DNA from: DATKFM01 sp963851215
Lineage (GTDB): Bacteria > Pseudomonadota > Alphaproteobacteria > Dongiales > Dongiaceae
Length of the DNA: 64,000 nt
Assembly: GCA_963851215.1 (NCBI GenBank)
Contig: CAWKOG010000015.1
Location: 62,001-126,000 of the forward strand
Reading direction: 5' to 3'
Under the pieces are notes generated by a model. The model searched no databases and was not told where the DNA came from. It saw nothing but the letters and a program-made list of their open reading frames with translations. This document shows, in pieces, positions 48,783 through 57,447 of the stretch (position 1 is its first letter; the number at the start of each line of letters is the position of its first letter). The position numbers and the translations under genes were made by a program.

Positions 48783-49238
48783 ATGGCCGGCAGCGACAAA
48801 GACGGCAACGAATCCTCGCCTCCGATGTGGCGGGCCCAGAATGCGGCGGAGCGGCTTATTGCGGGAATCGATCGGGGCGTGCGCGCCGCGGCCGATGTGG
48901 TCGAGGCCTGGTGCCGGCAGGCGGCGCTGGAAAAGGAACTCCAGCGATTGACCGACACTGACCTCGCCGATATCGGCATCAGCCGCAACCTAATCGCCGA
49001 TGTTGCCTGGTCGCGGGAAGCGCCGCAGCTCCTGCAGCAGATGCTGCAGAAACTCGAGATCGCCGACGGCATCCTGGCCCGTCATCCGGGCTTGCGCGAC
49101 GAGCTGGCGCGCGCCTGCCGTAGCTGCGGCGCGAGAAACCTGTGCCGGCATTGGATGCGGCGGGAACAGGCCGACAATTCCTACCGCGATTTCTGCCCCA
49201 ATGAGTCGCAATTCGCGGCGCTGAAAAAGAGCTGTTAG
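48783..49238 (+). CDS. DUF1127-like / DUF6455 two-part protein
   Basis: This 151-residue protein has a first part containing a DUF1127-like motif (ALEKELQRLTDTDLADIGISRNLI, about 50-73). A leucine-rich helix follows, and the C-terminal DUF6455-type cysteine module contains CRSCGARNLCRHWM and FCPNESQF. Its cysteines (at least four, plus a final Cys) suggest a metal or redox site. AAGAGGAGA precedes the ATG at 48783. The upstream FNR/FixK-type box and the Cys module fit a micro-oxic role, but no function is proved. Confidence 0.78.
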   Translation: MAGSDKDGNESSPPMWRAQNAAERLIAGIDRGVRAAADVVEAWCRQAALEKELQRLTDTDLADIGISRNLIADVAWSREAPQLLQQMLQKLEIADGILARHPGLRDELARACRSCGARNLCRHWMRREQADNSYRDFCPNESQFAALKKSC

Positions 49239-49372
49239 CTGCGATCTCCGCCGCCAGCCTTTCAGCAGGAGTTGCGCTTTCCGGCCATAGCGGAAATCAT
49301 GCGCCTGCAAGAGGGCGGCAGGCCCCGGCCGGTCGGCCGGCAACCCGCCGCCGCGCATGAGGGCCGGGCCGC

Positions 49373-50323
49373 ATGATACGCAAGGATTGGTCGGATCCGC
49401 AGATCCGCGACTATGTCAGCCGTCTGCCGATCTGGCGGGGGCCGCCGCAGCTGGAGCCGATCATCGGCGGCCTCTGCAACAGCAGCTACAAGGTCACCGA
49501 CAGCAAGGGCGCCTACGTCGCCCGCATCGGTTTCGATATCCCCGTGCATGGCATCTACCAATCCTCGGTGCAGGCGACGGCGGAAGCGGGCTCGCAACTC
49601 GGCGTCACGCCGGAGGTGATCCATATCGAGCCGGCACTGATCGTCGCGCGCTTCGTCAGCGGCGGCACGCTGCGGCCGGAGAACATCCATCACGGCCCGA
49701 CGCTGGAAAAGATCGTGGTCCTGATGAAGCGGCTGCACGCCGGTTCGGCGGCGTTGCGCCCGGCGGCGCATTATTTCTGGCCGTTCCAGGTGGCGCGGCG
49801 CTATTGCGAGATCGGCCGGCAGAAGAAATCGCGGCTGCTGCCGAAGCTGGCGGAGCTGGAGCGCATCGCCGGGCGGCTGGAGCAGGATGTGCCGCCCTAC
49901 ACGCCGGTCTTCACGCACAACGACCTGGTGCCGCAGAACTTCGTCTTCGACGAGAAGGGCGAGGTGCTGTTCATCGATTGGGATTACGGCGGCTTCGGCA
50001 ATCCCAATTTCGATCTGGCGGCGGCGATGATCAATTCCGATGCGCCGGAGGATCTGGATCTGCGGGTGGTCGAACTCTATTACGGCCTGCGCACGAAGGA
50101 GAACTGGCGGCAATACCGGCTGTTCAAGGTCGCCGTGTCCCTGCGCGAATTCCTCTGGGGCATGGTGCAGGAGGTGACGTCGGAGCTGGCGCCGGAGCTG
50201 GTCGCCGCCGGCATGTCCGCGCTCTATGGCGATCAGAAGGCGGGCTATGAAGGCTACACTGACATGAACGAAGCCCGGTTCAATCTGATGTGGGACGGCT
50301 ACCGGCGCGAGTTCGGGCTCTAG
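49373..50323 (+). CDS. Choline/ethanolamine kinase-like phosphotransferase
   Basis: This 316-residue kinase-fold protein of the LicA/APH superfamily shows GLCNSSYKVTDSKGAYVARIG (nucleotide loop with the lysine replaced by a Val-Ala-Arg strand), the catalytic Brenner motif FTHNDLVPQNFVF (Asp near 184) and the metal motif VLFIDWDYGGFGNPNFDLA. It probably phosphorylates choline, ethanolamine, a thiamine-like alcohol or a sugar. The ATG at 49373 gives the normal length. It precedes an Ldh2-type dehydrogenase 35 bases later, perhaps as an operon. Confidence 0.85.
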   Translation: MIRKDWSDPQIRDYVSRLPIWRGPPQLEPIIGGLCNSSYKVTDSKGAYVARIGFDIPVHGIYQSSVQATAEAGSQLGVTPEVIHIEPALIVARFVSGGTLRPENIHHGPTLEKIVVLMKRLHAGSAALRPAAHYFWPFQVARRYCEIGRQKKSRLLPKLAELERIAGRLEQDVPPYTPVFTHNDLVPQNFVFDEKGEVLFIDWDYGGFGNPNFDLAAAMINSDAPEDLDLRVVELYYGLRTKENWRQYRLFKVAVSLREFLWGMVQEVTSELAPELVAAGMSALYGDQKAGYEGYTDMNEARFNLMWDGYRREFGL

Positions 50324-50358
50324 CGTTCCGCACCGTTCAATCCGATCAAGGAAAATCC

Positions 50359-51424
50359 ATGAACGCATCGACCCAGCGCTACCGCGCCGCCGATCTCCTT
50401 GCTTTCGCCCGCGGCCTCTTCGCGGCCTCGGGCTGCGACGGCGACAAGCCCGCGCTCATCGCGGAGATGCTGGTGGAAGCCGACCTGATGGGGCACACCA
50501 CCCACGGCTTGCAGCTCGCCGGCGGTTATCTGCAGGAGATCGCCGAAGGCCGCATGAAAGCGGCGGGCGAGCCCGGGATCGTCGCCGACCGTGGCGCTGC
50601 CGTGACCTGGGACGGCGGCACGCTGCCGGGTGTCTGGCTCACGGTGCGCGCCGTGGATCTGGCGATCGAGCGGGCGCGAAGCCACGGGCTCTGCGCCATC
50701 GCCATCCGCCGCAGCCATCACATCGCCTGCCTCGCCACCTTCCTGCCGCGCGCCACTGCAGCGGGCATGATGGTGACGATCCTCAGCTCCGATCCCGCCG
50801 ACGCCAGCGTGGCGCCGTTCGGCGGCCTGAAGGCCGTGTTCACCCCCGATCCCATCGCCGTCGGCATTCCCACCGGCGGCGATCCGATCCTGATCGACAT
50901 GAGCGCGTCGATCACCACCAACGGCATGACCAACCGTCTGCGGCGCGAAGGGCGGCGCTATCCCGGGCCCTGGGCGATGGATGCGCAGGGCCATGCCACC
51001 GACGATCCCAATGCGCTGTTCACCGATCCGCCGGGCACGCTGCAACCCACGGGCGGGCGCGATCACGGGCATAAGGGCTATGGCCTGGCGCTGACGGTGG
51101 AGGCGCTGACCCAGGCGCTGCCGGGCTTCGGCCGTTCCAGCAAGCCATCAGGCTGGGGTGCGGGCGTGTTCATCCAGGTGTTCGATCCCCAGGCCTTCGG
51201 CGGCGCCGCGCCTGTTCACGCAGGAGATGGACTGGATCGCCGCGGCCTGCCGCAACAATCCGCCGGCGCCGGGCTTCGACGAGGTGCGGCTGCCGGGCCA
51301 GCGGGCGATGGCGCTGAAGCGCGAGGCGTTGGCCCAGGGAGTGCCGCTCTATCCCGGCATCATGCCGGCGCTTCAGCCTTGGGCCGAGAAGCTGAATGTC
51401 GCGGTGCCGAAACCGGCCGCCTGA
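50359..51424 (+). CDS. Ldh2/malate dehydrogenase-family oxidoreductase (one frame break)
   Basis: This is an NAD(P)-dependent dehydrogenase of about 354 residues from the type 2 malate/L-lactate/ureidoglycolate family (non-Rossmann fold). It has MLVEADLMGHTTHGLQLAGGYL near residue 37, the catalytic His segment AIRRSHHIACLATF, PIAVGIPTGGDPILIDMSASITTNGM and DHGHKGYGLALTVEALTQAL. A one-base gain near 51215 separates the last 70 residues (LFTQEMDWIAAACRNNPP). AAGGAAA precedes the ATG. Substrate is unknown. A terminator follows. Confidence 0.87.
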
Positions 51425-51460
51425 TCGTGCCAGATCAATAAGTCGTCGCTTGGTTCAAAC

Positions 51461-51494
51461 GCCAAAAGCCGGCCGTTCGCACGGCCGGCTTGGC
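51461..51494. terminator. Bidirectional intrinsic terminator
   Basis: AAGCCGGCCG and CGGCCGGCTT form a perfect ten-base stem around TTCGCA. GCC/GGC extends it outward past a two-base bulge. The minus strand has a short T-run. It lies between the convergent dehydrogenase and membrane-protein genes. Confidence 0.75.
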
Positions 51495-51512
51495 GTCAGA
51501 TCAGATAGCAGC

Positions 51513-51881
51513 CTACGGGTTCTCGTAAGCGCAGCAGATGATCCGCACAAAGAGCGGTGCGAAAATCGCCGCCAGCAGGATGTTCACCAGCACGACTCCC
51601 GCGGGCGCCGCCCCGGTTAAATAGAACACGACGAGGACGCCGATGATGAAGAGACTCACGATCAGGATGGCGGTCGCCAGCCAGCATCGACGGATGCAAG
51701 CGAGATAGCGTTGCCAGTTCCATTCACCGGGATCGTTGCTGCCCTTGCAGCAGCAGACACAGACAGCGAGCACGGAGCCGAGGATCATCAGATACTGCAG
51801 GCCCATGCCGACACGATTATAGACCCACCACCAAAGGAAGCCGAAGACAACGGTGATGATGATGCGCATTACGATGGTCAT
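51513..51881 (-). CDS. Small Cys-rich membrane protein
   Basis: This 122-residue protein has four hydrophobic segments: IIITVVFGFLWWWVY, GLQYLMILGSVLAVCVCCC, LATAILIVSLFIIGVLVVFYL and GVVLVNILLAAIFAPLFVRIICC. Eight or nine cysteines lie at or near membrane boundaries, with a CVCCC run. GAGGGGG precedes the first ATG; Met5 is an alternative. I recognise no family. The AT-rich region upstream (51882-52190) carries no other gene. Confidence 0.7.
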   Translation of the reverse strand: MTIVMRIIITVVFGFLWWWVYNRVGMGLQYLMILGSVLAVCVCCCKGSNDPGEWNWQRYLACIRRCWLATAILIVSLFIIGVLVVFYLTGAAPAGVVLVNILLAAIFAPLFVRIICCAYENP

Positions 51882-52141
51882 GCTATTGCCCCCTCATGTA
51901 TTGGGGCCGAAACCGCAACCGCCAAGCAAAGCTGATTCCAAACCTAAGGCGGGCGGCGTTCAGCTCAACGCAGGATTGTCATCGCGCGGTGACCCTACAC
52001 CTGATTCTGGCGAGACGTAACATTATTCTCATACCGCAGATTCGAAGAGCCGGGCATCCGGGACGCGTGTCTTCTCCGTGACAAGCAAGGCAAGTCCGTT
52101 AACGAATGTAAATCCGCGGTTGCATTCCCTGTAGCTGAATC

Positions 52142-52167
52142 AAAGGGGCGGGCTTGAAACCCGCCCC
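52142..52167 (-). terminator. Intrinsic terminator of the small secreted protein gene
   Basis: GGGGCGGG (52145-52152) pairs with CCCGCCCC (52160-52167) around a seven-base loop. On the minus strand the stem is followed by TTTGATT. It lies about 24 bases past the stop at 52191. Confidence 0.75.
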
Positions 52168-52190
52168 GCAGAACTTCCGCTATCAGCCGT

Positions 52191-52529
52191 TCAGTAGACC
52201 CGCGGCACCGCGCCGACTTCGCTGAGCGCGGTCTTGAGGTAGCGGATGCCGGCAGCGTGGACGCCCTGCGCGCACATATGTCCGCCTTCCTCTCGCAGGG
52301 TCCTCGCATCCTGGAACGCCATCATGTGCTCGTGGCCGTTGATCGCCTGGTCGAAGGCGGTCTCCAGGCCGCTGCACTGCTTGGCCAGGTTGCCGGCGCT
52401 CTGCATATGGGATGAACCGTTGCTGGCGTGGCTGGAGGGCACCGGCGTGGTGGCCGCCAGAGCCAGGCCGCTGCTCAGCGCGATGGCAGTGGCAAAGACC
52501 GAGCTCATGAGAATCTTATGGGCGAACAT
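52191..52529 (-). CDS. Small secreted hypothetical protein
   Basis: This 112-residue protein has a signal peptide (MFAHKILMSSVFATAIALSS, then LALA-A cleavage near 28), a Ser/His/Asn linker and a helical end rich in His, Met and Gln with two cysteines (KQCSGLET and GHMCAQG), ending AVPRVY. AAAGGAG precedes the ATG and a terminator follows, so it is a well-bounded single gene. No family recognised. The Cys pair and His/Met residues could bind a metal; that is speculation. Confidence 0.75.
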   Translation of the reverse strand: MFAHKILMSSVFATAIALSSGLALAATTPVPSSHASNGSSHMQSAGNLAKQCSGLETAFDQAINGHEHMMAFQDARTLREEGGHMCAQGVHAAGIRYLKTALSEVGAVPRVY

Positions 52530-52757
52530 GATCGAACTCCTTTTCTCGAATGCGGCGTTATCGCCGCGGATCCGCGCGGAGGCCGTGCCTGCCTGGCCGG
52601 CGTCTTTCCGGCGATCCGCTTGGAGATGTAGGCGCCGATTGCGGCGCGCCCATGCCGCGCGGCGGGAATCTGGTAACGGCGGATGGCGGCAGTGCGGCTC
52701 GTAACCGGCGGTTACAGAAATCGCGGCATCGGGGCCGGCATGAAGTACGGAAAAACA

Positions 52758-52858
52758 ATTCACCACAAAGTCGCAAAGAACACGAAGGCGATTTGACGGC
52801 ACGCGATGATTGCGCCACGCACAGCTGTCTTTGTGTCCTTTGTGACTTTGTGGTGAAT
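52758..52858. repeat. Palindromic dispersed repeat, copy 2
   Basis: ATTCACCACAAAGTCGCAAAG at 52758-52778 pairs with its complement at 52838-52858, with one mismatch. The termini are the same as in copy 1 at 7689-7783, and the inner CACGAAGGC is also shared. It lies about 85 bases upstream of the PLP decarboxylase gene. The other bases of 52530-52942 show no gene or promoter I can defend. Confidence 0.8.
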
Positions 52859-52942
52859 CTTGCTTTCCCATGACAGGGCCAATTCCATTGAATCTGATCC
52901 CACAACTCGCCATTGTCGGGAAAAGCTCACAGGACATAGCCC

Positions 52943-54322
52943 ATGAACGAACTGCAAATCTCAAATCAAGAATTGTCGCGCCTGGCGGACGAAGCGATCG
53001 GGCTTGCGAAGGAATACTGGGAGTCGGTCGAACAGCGTCCGGCCTATCCGGTCACCAGCGGCAAGCAGACGACGGAACTCTTCGACCGGCCCTGGGCCGA
53101 GGAAGGGCGCGGCCGGAAGGTCTTGCAGGACTTCAAGTCGATCGCCGAACATGCGCGGCCATCCGGCGGCAAGTTCTTCGCCTATGTCCTGGGTTCCGGC
53201 GAGCCGGTGGGCGCGCTGGGAGAGTTGCTGGCGGCGGCGCTCAATCAGAATGTCACGTCATGGCGGTCCGCGCCGGCGGCGATCACGATCGAGCATGCCG
53301 TCGTCGGCTGGATGGCGGAGGCCGTCGGCTGCGCCGGCTTCTCCGGCAGCCTGTGCGGCGGCGGCTCGTCGGCAAACCTGATGGCGCTGGCCATGGCGCG
53401 GGAGGCGAAACTGCCCGCCAACGAGACGGGCGCCAGGCCCGGCATCGTCTATGCGTCCGAGCAGGTGCATATGTCGATACCCAAGGCGGTCGCGTTCCTG
53501 GGCTTGGGCCGGAAGAACCTGCGCCTGATCCCGACCGATGGCGAGTTCCGCATGCGGACGGACGCGCTACAGGCAGCCATTACGGCCGACCGGCAGGCGG
53601 GGCATGTGCCGATTGCCATCGTGGCGACGGCCGGCACCGTCAACACCGGCGCGATCGATCCGCTGCCCGAGATCGCCGATCTGGCGCAGCGGGAGGGCCT
53701 GTGGCTGCATGTCGACGGGGCCTTTGGCGGCCTGGCGGCCCTGGCGGCGCCGGAGAAATACCGGGGAATGGATCGCGCCGATACCCTGTCGATCGATGCG
53801 CATAAGTGGCTGTATCAGCCGCTCGACTGCGGCTGCCTGCTCCACCGTCACCGCGATGTGGCGCGCGCGGCGTTCTCTCATACCGACGACTACGTCAAGA
53901 TACTGACCGGCGATTCCACGGAAGGATACGCGGTCTTCGAGGAGTCGATGGAGCTGTCGCGGCGCTTCCGCGCACTGAAGCTCTGGATGTCGCTGCAGTA
54001 TCACGGCCGCCGGGCGTTTCGCGCCGCCATTTCGCGGGACCTGCGCCATGCCCAGCTTCTGGCGGAACTGGTCCGCGCACAGCCGGAGCTGGAACTGATG
54101 GCGCCGGTCCCGCTCAGCGCCGTCTGCTTCCGCCACCGCGTGAAGGATAACGAATCGATCCTGAAGCGCATCAATTCCCGCGGCCGCGTCTATCTGTCGA
54201 ATGCGACCATCCGCGGCCAGTTCGCGCTGCGCGCCTGCTTCGTCAATCACCGGGCGAAAGAGGATGACGTGCGGGCCATCGTGTCCGAAGTCCTCGCTGC
54301 TGCCGGCGAACTGAACCGGTGA
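52943..54322 (+). CDS. PLP-dependent group II amino acid decarboxylase family protein
   Basis: This 459-residue enzyme has the fold of aromatic amino acid and glutamate decarboxylases. Motifs include GSLCGGGSSANLMALAMARE (PLP phosphate binding), VATAGTVNTGAIDPLPEIADLA, HVDGAFGG and the cofactor lysine in TLSIDAHKWLYQPLDCGCLL (about residue 292). Members decarboxylate aromatic, tyrosine-type or acidic amino acids, and some are aldehyde synthases; the substrate cannot be read. It stands alone after the palindromic repeat. Translation probably begins at the ATG at 52943; the ribosome site is ordinary. Confidence 0.88.
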   Translation: MNELQISNQELSRLADEAIGLAKEYWESVEQRPAYPVTSGKQTTELFDRPWAEEGRGRKVLQDFKSIAEHARPSGGKFFAYVLGSGEPVGALGELLAAALNQNVTSWRSAPAAITIEHAVVGWMAEAVGCAGFSGSLCGGGSSANLMALAMAREAKLPANETGARPGIVYASEQVHMSIPKAVAFLGLGRKNLRLIPTDGEFRMRTDALQAAITADRQAGHVPIAIVATAGTVNTGAIDPLPEIADLAQREGLWLHVDGAFGGLAALAAPEKYRGMDRADTLSIDAHKWLYQPLDCGCLLHRHRDVARAAFSHTDDYVKILTGDSTEGYAVFEESMELSRRFRALKLWMSLQYHGRRAFRAAISRDLRHAQLLAELVRAQPELELMAPVPLSAVCFRHRVKDNESILKRINSRGRVYLSNATIRGQFALRACFVNHRAKEDDVRAIVSEVLAAAGELNR

Positions 54323-54476
54323 TCTGCCGGAGGGGTGAACAGCCAGTGGCGCGGGCTTGTTGCTTCCCGAGATAAGCCCGGCCAGCCGCGCAAATCCTAA
54401 CACTTCGTTCACTATGCAGGCCCATGGTGACGCGGGCGCTGGAGGGTTCCCGACCTTTTCACCACGGAGAACAACA

Positions 54477-54644
54477 ATGAAAACCAACCGGCAGCTGCAA
54501 ATCGAGCAACTTCAAGATGGCTTGCTTAGCGTCAACGCTCATCTCAAGGACCTCGCCTCACTCGGCGTTGCCGCGGCTCTCGAACGCGACACAACCTCCG
54601 GCGATTATCGCCTCATGATTCCCAAGGGCACCAAGCTGGACTAG
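54477..54644 (+). CDS. Small hypothetical protein
   Basis: This 55-residue ORF begins MKTNRQLQIEQLQDGLLSV and has a Gln/Leu helix followed by a short acidic stretch and IPKGTKLD. CACGGAGAA precedes the ATG at 54477; the longer open frame starting at 54357 has no such site. No family recognised. It might be a small regulator or modulator. Confidence 0.4.
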   Translation: MKTNRQLQIEQLQDGLLSVNAHLKDLASLGVAAALERDTTSGDYRLMIPKGTKLD

Positions 54645-54710
54645 ACAGCACGCCGCGAACCAACAGTCACACGACGGCCGTGCTAGCATTTTGGGAATTG
54701 CAGGAAAGTG

Positions 54711-54787
54711 TGGCGCGCCCGGAGGAATTCGAATCCCCAACCCCCAGATTCGTAGTCTGGTGCTCTATCCAGTTGAGCTACGGGCGC
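54711..54787 (-). tRNA. tRNA-Arg(ACG)
   Basis: Read on the minus strand the 77 bases form a complete cloverleaf: acceptor GCGCCCG / CGGGCGC, D-arm with AGCTCAACTGGATAGAGC, anticodon stem CCAGA / TCTGG with loop CTACGAA (anticodon ACG, wobble A normally becomes inosine), T-arm GGTTCGAA-type (GATTCGAATTC) and an encoded 3' CCA at 54711-54713. It reads CGN arginine codons. A weak upstream -10-like CCTATA (54838-54843, complement) may belong to its promoter. Confidence 0.96.
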
Positions 54788-54958
54788 ATCCGGCGGCGAA
54801 ACCCGGCGAAAACCGGGGGCCGCGACAGGGGGCGCACCCTATAGAAAGGCCCTCGCGCTGGCAAGGCTGCGGGCCCGGGGAAGACGGCTGGCAAAGCGGC
54901 TTGAGGCCCCTGGCCGCGCTGTCTAGGATGCCGCCCTTCGCAACCAGATAGCGGCTTC

Positions 54959-55477
54959 ATGTCCTTGTCCCAGCGCGTCGTTTTCCAGATCTTCCTGCCG
55001 GCCCTGTTGCTCGGCCTCGCCGCCTGCAGCAATGGCGGCAACTCGGCCGGCGACAGCACCGCCGCCACATCAGACGAGCCATCCGCCGCGGCCAGCGAAC
55101 CGGCTGCAAGCGAACCCGAAGCGCCGCTGCCGACGGACGAGTCCGGTGCGGCGCCGCCGGGCAGCGGCATCGCCACCGGCAGGCCCTTCGTGGTGATCTT
55201 CTTTCCCGACAGCAACACCGACTACGAGACCGAACTCGCCGCCGCCATCCGCAAGGCCCAGGAACGTAAGCCCGGCTTTGCCCTGGATCTGGCGGCGGTG
55301 TCGCCGACTTCAGGCACGCCGGAGGAGCTGCAGGACACCAGCAAGCAGGCCCTGGCTCGCGCCGATCAGGTGATCGGCAGTCTGGCCAGCCTGGGCGTGG
55401 GCCGTGACCGGATCAATCTGGTGACCTATAGTACCCAGGACTCGAATTCGATCGAGATACGCCTCTACATCCGCTGA
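54959..55477 (+). CDS. Lipoprotein with OmpA-like C-terminal part
   Basis: This 172-residue protein has a lipoprotein signal (ALLLGLAAC, acylated Cys near 23), then a Ser/Ala/Glu/Pro-rich linker (about 25-70). The final region includes QALARADQVIGSLASLGVGRDRINLVTYS, resembling the helix of OmpA-type peptidoglycan-binding domains but truncated. It is probably anchored in the outer or inner membrane facing the periplasm. It is followed by a clear terminator. The exact family is uncertain. Confidence 0.72.
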   Translation: MSLSQRVVFQIFLPALLLGLAACSNGGNSAGDSTAATSDEPSAAASEPAASEPEAPLPTDESGAAPPGSGIATGRPFVVIFFPDSNTDYETELAAAIRKAQERKPGFALDLAAVSPTSGTPEELQDTSKQALARADQVIGSLASLGVGRDRINLVTYSTQDSNSIEIRLYIR

Positions 55478-55498
55478 TCAACCGCAAACGCCTAACCC

Positions 55499-55536
55499 GC
55501 GGGCCGGCTCTCTCTTGAGGCCGGCCCGCCGGCTTT
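55499..55536 (+). terminator. Intrinsic terminator after the lipoprotein gene
   Basis: GCGGGCCGGC (55499-55508) pairs perfectly with GCCGGCCCGC (55520-55529). It is followed by CGGCTTTTG with a four-T run. It lies 22 bases past the stop. Confidence 0.8.
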
Positions 55537-55646
55537 TGCGCGGGCCGCGCTGCCTTAAGCAACATTATGACCGCAACCAAACGCCGCCGGCGCCCGTATA
55601 ATGGCCATGGGCGGCCACCGGCCCCCTGCAGCATGGAGGCTGAAAA

Positions 55647-56072
55647 ATGCGCGCAATCCTAGGGTTCCTGCTCCTGTTCGTGGCCCTGGCGACCCCGCCG
55701 GCCGTCGCCCAGGAGGTGTCCTCGGCGGATCAGGCGGCGATCCGCCAGGTGATCCAGTCCCAGCTCGATGCCTTCCAGCATGACGATGCCGGCGCGGCCT
55801 GGTCCTATGCCTCGCCCTCGATCCAGTCGATGTTCACCACGCCGGAAATCTTCCTGGAGATGGTCAAGACCGGCTATCAGCCCGTCTACCGCCCGCGCGA
55901 GGTGGAGTTCCGCCAGCTCGGCGATGTCGGCGGCAGCCTGGTGCAGGATGTGTTCGTGGTCGGTCCCGACGGCCGGCCGGTCATCGCCCGCTACAGCATG
56001 GAAAAGCAGCCCGACGGCTCCTGGCGCATCAATGGCTGCGCCCTGACCCAGGCGCCCGATCAGAACGTTTGA
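55647..56072 (+). CDS. DUF4864 family periplasmic protein
   Basis: This 141-residue protein has a signal peptide (MRAILGFLLLFVALATPPAVA-Q, cleavage near 21) and the DUF4864 pattern: DQAAIRQVIQSQLDAFQHDDAGAAWSYASPSIQSMF, FLEMVKTGYQPVYRPREVEFRQLG and MEKQPDGSWRINGCAL. It has an NTF2-like alpha+beta fold. Function is not known for the family. The 5' region contains GGAGGC, and a terminator lies upstream. Confidence 0.85.
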   Translation: MRAILGFLLLFVALATPPAVAQEVSSADQAAIRQVIQSQLDAFQHDDAGAAWSYASPSIQSMFTTPEIFLEMVKTGYQPVYRPREVEFRQLGDVGGSLVQDVFVVGPDGRPVIARYSMEKQPDGSWRINGCALTQAPDQNV

Positions 56073-56155
56073 CCGTCATTCCGGCGCGGGGTTGCCCCTG
56101 CCGGAGGGGCGGGATAAACGAGCGTCCCAAGGTAGAGCACCGAGGGGGAAACGCC

Positions 56156-56695
56156 GTGAATTCTGCCCATTCCAGCCAAAAGAACTTTCCCGTCACCTGG
56201 GACGAACTGCACCGCAACGCCAAGGCGCTGGCCTGGCGGCTGGTGGAGAAGGGGCCGTGGACGGGCATCGTCGCCGTCACCCGCGGCGGCCTGGTGCCGG
56301 CGGCCATCGTGGCGCGGGAACTGGAGCTGCGGCTGATCGATACCGTCTGCATCACCAGCTATGACGACCGCAGCCAGGGCAAGCTCACGGTGGTGAAGAA
56401 GGCCACCGACAGCGGCGATGGCTCGGGCTGGCTGATCATCGACGATCTCGTGGACACCGGACGGACCGGACAGGCGGTGCGCGACCTGCTGCCGAAGGCA
56501 CATTTCGCCACCATCTATGCCAAGCCCGCCGGGCGGCCGCTGGTGGACACCTTCATTACGGAAGTCAGCCAGGACACCTGGATCCTGTTCCCCTGGGACA
56601 TCGAGCCGCAATTCATCCAGCCCATCGCCAAGATGGCGCGGGTGACACCGCGGGTGAAATCTACGAGCGCAGCGTCACAGGATCGCCGACCTTAA
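56156..56695 (+). CDS. gpt: Xanthine-guanine phosphoribosyltransferase
   Basis: This salvage enzyme of about 179 residues converts guanine or xanthine to nucleotides with PRPP. It has TRGGLVPAAIVARELELRLID near the N-terminus and the PRPP motif LIIDDLVDTGRTGQAVRDLLP, then TWILFPWDIEPQFIQP. I start at GTG 56156 with GAGGGGG upstream, giving VNSAHSSQKNFPVTWDELH. The final 15 residues overlap the convergent MOSC gene by 35 bases and are unlike other Gpt ends, so a frame break near the stop is possible. Confidence 0.88.
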   Translation: MNSAHSSQKNFPVTWDELHRNAKALAWRLVEKGPWTGIVAVTRGGLVPAAIVARELELRLIDTVCITSYDDRSQGKLTVVKKATDSGDGSGWLIIDDLVDTGRTGQAVRDLLPKAHFATIYAKPAGRPLVDTFITEVSQDTWILFPWDIEPQFIQPIAKMARVTPRVKSTSAASQDRRP

Positions 56696-57441
56696 TTCTC
56701 GCCGGGCGCGCGCGACGCCGGCATAGATGCCGGCCCAGGTGCGGTTCCGCCGCCGTCACGGTGTGCAGGATCGCCGGATCGAAGGGCAGGTCGCCTTGCG
56801 GCAGCGTCGTCATCACGCAGCGCACGCAATTGTCGGTGCCGATGATCCGCACGCTGTCGCCGATCTGCAGCGAGTCGCTCCAGCCACGCTTGCTCCACAT
56901 ACCCGGCGGCGTCGCCGGTATCGATCACCAGGTTGGGCCGGAATCGCGCCGGCGCGAATTGGCCCTCCTTATGCTGCGTCTTGAACGCGGCCATGCTGGC
57001 GGTGGTCAGGATATGCAGCGGCTCATGGCTGTAGCTGGAGCGCTTGTTCTCCGTGGCGCGGTGCGCGAGATGCACCGGCTGGCCCAGGATCGCGCTCAGA
57101 CGCTCGTCGATGTTCTGCTGGTCGCCGCGCAGCGTCTCGCCCTCGGGCGTGACGATTTCGACCGGCGGCAATCTGCCTGATGCGGGCGCTTCCAGCAGCC
57201 GCGCCGACAGCGTGACGAGGCCGCGCCATTTCTTCTTGCCCTGCGCCGCGGAGACCACTTCGCCGATGCCGGGATCGACGATGCCATATTCGCGGTCGCC
57301 GGGCACGCCGTCGCCGCTGAGCGCCGTCTGCGTCAGCCGTTCACCGCCCATGGATTGCACGGGATAGCGCCAGATCTCCGCGATCCGGCCGACAACCGTG
57401 CCGGCGCCCGCCGCCGGCGCTTCGCGATGCTGAATATTCAT
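56661..57441 (-). CDS. MOSC-domain protein (frame breaks)
   Basis: This protein of about 257 residues has the MOSC beta-barrel fold (the molybdenum cofactor sulfurase C-terminal domain, usually with a preceding MOSC_N). The N-terminus contains IWRYPVQSMGGERL and GDREYGIVDP. The body shows RFRPNLVIDTGD and, after a one-base gain near 56885, IGDSVRIIGTDNCVRCVMTTLPQGDL with the Cys implicated in Moco sulfur transfer. Further gains near 56745 and 56705 probably affect the tail, giving a likely end at 56661. It may be a Moco carrier-type reductase partner. Convergent with gpt. Confidence 0.82.
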
Positions 57442-57447
57442 GGTCCC

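Noticed and set aside
49325..49340. CCGGCCG/CGGCCGG palindrome before the phosphotransferase gene
   Set aside because: Seven-base GC arms are expected by chance in this composition; it has no T-run and lies inside a short gap.
54836..54864. Promoter TTGCCA / TATAGG for tRNA-Arg
   Set aside because: The spacing of 15 bases with TATAGG, or a poor -10 with 17 bases, is not convincing enough to list separately.
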